A DNA stretch of 54,843 nucleotides, from NCBI RefSeq assembly GCF_026153205.1, contig NZ_JAPFBW010000040.1:1-54843 (forward strand), given 5' to 3'. Source of the stretch: Aquabacterium sp. A7-Y (GTDB lineage: Bacteria > Pseudomonadota > Gammaproteobacteria > Burkholderiales > Burkholderiaceae_C). The position numbers were made by a program, and so were the translations under genes. The notes beneath the pieces were generated by a model. That model did no database searches. It was not told where the DNA came from and was given only the letters and a program-made list of their open reading frames with translations. Below, piece after piece: positions 54,010 to 54,843 of this stretch (position 1 is its first letter; every line of letters begins with the position of its first letter).

Positions 54010-54821
54010 ACTCGCCCGGCGACCCGAAGGGCGACGTCCCTCCCGGAGCGACGCCGCGCAGCGCCCAGGCTGCTCCCACCAGCGCTGTCGAATGGTATGG
54101 CCGCCCGAGCCCCGGCTTCGAGATGCGGCTGGCGCATGCACTGGCGCTGCTGCGCACTGCCGCCGAGGCGCACCCCGGCCGACTGATCCAGTCGAGCAGC
54201 CTGGGTGCCGAGGACATGGTGCTCACCGACCTCATCGCCCGGCACCGCTTGCCGATCGCCGTCGGCACGCTGGACACCGGCGCCTTGCACGCCGAGACGC
54301 TCGCGCTGGTCGATCGCGTTCGCGAAGCCTATGGGCTGGAGATCGAGGTCCATCGGCCCGAGGCGCCCGCCGTGGCCGACTTCGTCACCCGGCACGGCGA
54401 GCTGGCGATGTACCGCAGCATCGAGTTGCGCAAGCAATGCTGCGGCCTGCGCAAGCTCGAACCGCTCGGGCGCATGCTGCAGGGGCGCGACGGCTGGATC
54501 ACCGGACTGCGCCGCGAACAGTCGATGCAGCGCAGCGAGGTGGCGTTTCAGGAACGCGACGAGCACGACCGCCTCAAGCTCAGCCCTCTGGCCGACTGGA
54601 GCTGGGGTGACGTGTGGCACTACATCGGGACCCACCAGGTTCCCTACAACCCGCTGCACGACCAGTTCTACCCGAGCATCGGCTGCGCCCCCTGCACCCG
54701 CGCGATCGCGCTCGGCGAGGACTTCCGCGCCGGCCGCTGGTGGTGGGAGCAGGAGACCGTCAAGGAATGCGGTCTGCACGTCGCGCCTCTCAGCGTATCC
54801 CCCCTCGGAGCCCGACCATGA
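54006..54821 (+). CDS. cysH: Adenylylsulfate/PAPS reductase
   Basis: A 271-residue reductase. The substrate-binding loop is LIQSSSLGAEDMVLTDLIAR (about 59-78); then VGTLDTGALHAETLALVDRV, MYRSIELRKQCCGLRKLEPL, GWITGLRREQS, and the catalytic tail KECGLH. Four cysteines for an iron-sulfur cluster are present (Cys145-Cys146 and Cys227, Cys230 in GCAPCTRA), plus catalytic Cys255, so it is of the 4Fe-4S, APS-preferring kind. It makes sulfite for cysI. ATG at 54006 overlaps the DUF934 stop; the N-terminal 28 residues are Pro/Ala-rich. Confidence 0.94.
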   Translation: MNSPGDPKGDVPPGATPRSAQAAPTSAVEWYGRPSPGFEMRLAHALALLRTAAEAHPGRLIQSSSLGAEDMVLTDLIARHRLPIAVGTLDTGALHAETLALVDRVREAYGLEIEVHRPEAPAVADFVTRHGELAMYRSIELRKQCCGLRKLEPLGRMLQGRDGWITGLRREQSMQRSEVAFQERDEHDRLKLSPLADWSWGDVWHYIGTHQVPYNPLHDQFYPSIGCAPCTRAIALGEDFRAGRWWWEQETVKECGLHVAPLSVSPLGARP

Positions 54822-54843
54822 ACGCCCCTGCCAGCGTCGCCGA
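54818..54843 (+). CDS. Start of next gene, cut by window end (probably cysD)
   Basis: An ATG at 54818 overlaps the cysH stop (ATGA) and reads MNAPASVA before the window ends. Sulfate adenylyltransferase subunit 2 usually follows cysH in this order, but eight codons are too few to identify it. Confidence 0.4.

Overview
The window is very GC-rich, densely coded Gram-negative DNA. The integrase type, the IS5-like remnants, the PEP-CTERM remnant, a 5'-CAAGCAAGGC-type repeat and the siroheme sulfite reductase/DUF934/CysH block all point to a betaproteobacterium, most likely order Burkholderiales. Genus cannot be told from the sequence.

Region 1 (1-27792, all + strand, mostly ATGA start-stop overlaps) is one long operon for a contractile phage-tail-like injection system of the extracellular/eCIS type. 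In order: sheath (5' end cut off, with a fibronectin-III-like insert), inner tube, LysM tube adaptor, small conserved protein, gp27-like hub, gp5-like spike (hub and spike are separate genes), a 693-residue protein with a hydrophobic C-terminus, gp25-like baseplate protein, gpJ-like and gpI-like baseplate proteins, a fibre-like protein, a beta-helix protein, an unknown protein in the tape-measure position, and a double AAA+ ATPase. The next gene is the prize of the window: a 1120-residue DUF4157 protein with an HExxH motif, a duplicated module, long amphipathic helices, a C-terminal NUC1-type endonuclease domain and a terminal helix-hairpin-helix. It is the best candidate for the payload. Two multidomain glycosyltransferase/methyltransferase genes follow and overlap it.

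Region 2 (27793-29700) is a scar. A lone methyltransferase gene sits between two decayed IS5-family transposase pieces in permuted order, followed by a truncated PEP-CTERM gene.

Region 3 (29689-33051, - strand) is a chromate-resistance operon chrB-chrA-chrC/E, in which the superoxide dismutase and rhodanese are fused. Its promoter predicts an almost leaderless chrB message. Beyond it lie a LysR regulator, an acyl-CoA dehydrogenase, a P-loop ATPase with a perfect palindrome in its own promoter, a small decayed reading frame, and a DUF3701-type tyrosine recombinase, which suggests an integrated element.

Region 4 (38751-42033) is a 725-base gene-free stretch with a structured leader, then a secreted lipoprotein glycoside hydrolase with twin carbohydrate-binding domains and a strong terminator.

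Region 5 (42060-54843) is a sulfur region. Divergent from an ArsR regulator and a DUF302 protein runs an RND efflux operon (adaptor, pump, DUF2892 protein, TolC-like channel) ending in a sulfide:quinone oxidoreductase. Then come a TauE/SafE permease and the assimilatory genes cysI, a DUF934 gene, cysH and the first codons of the next gene, probably cysD.
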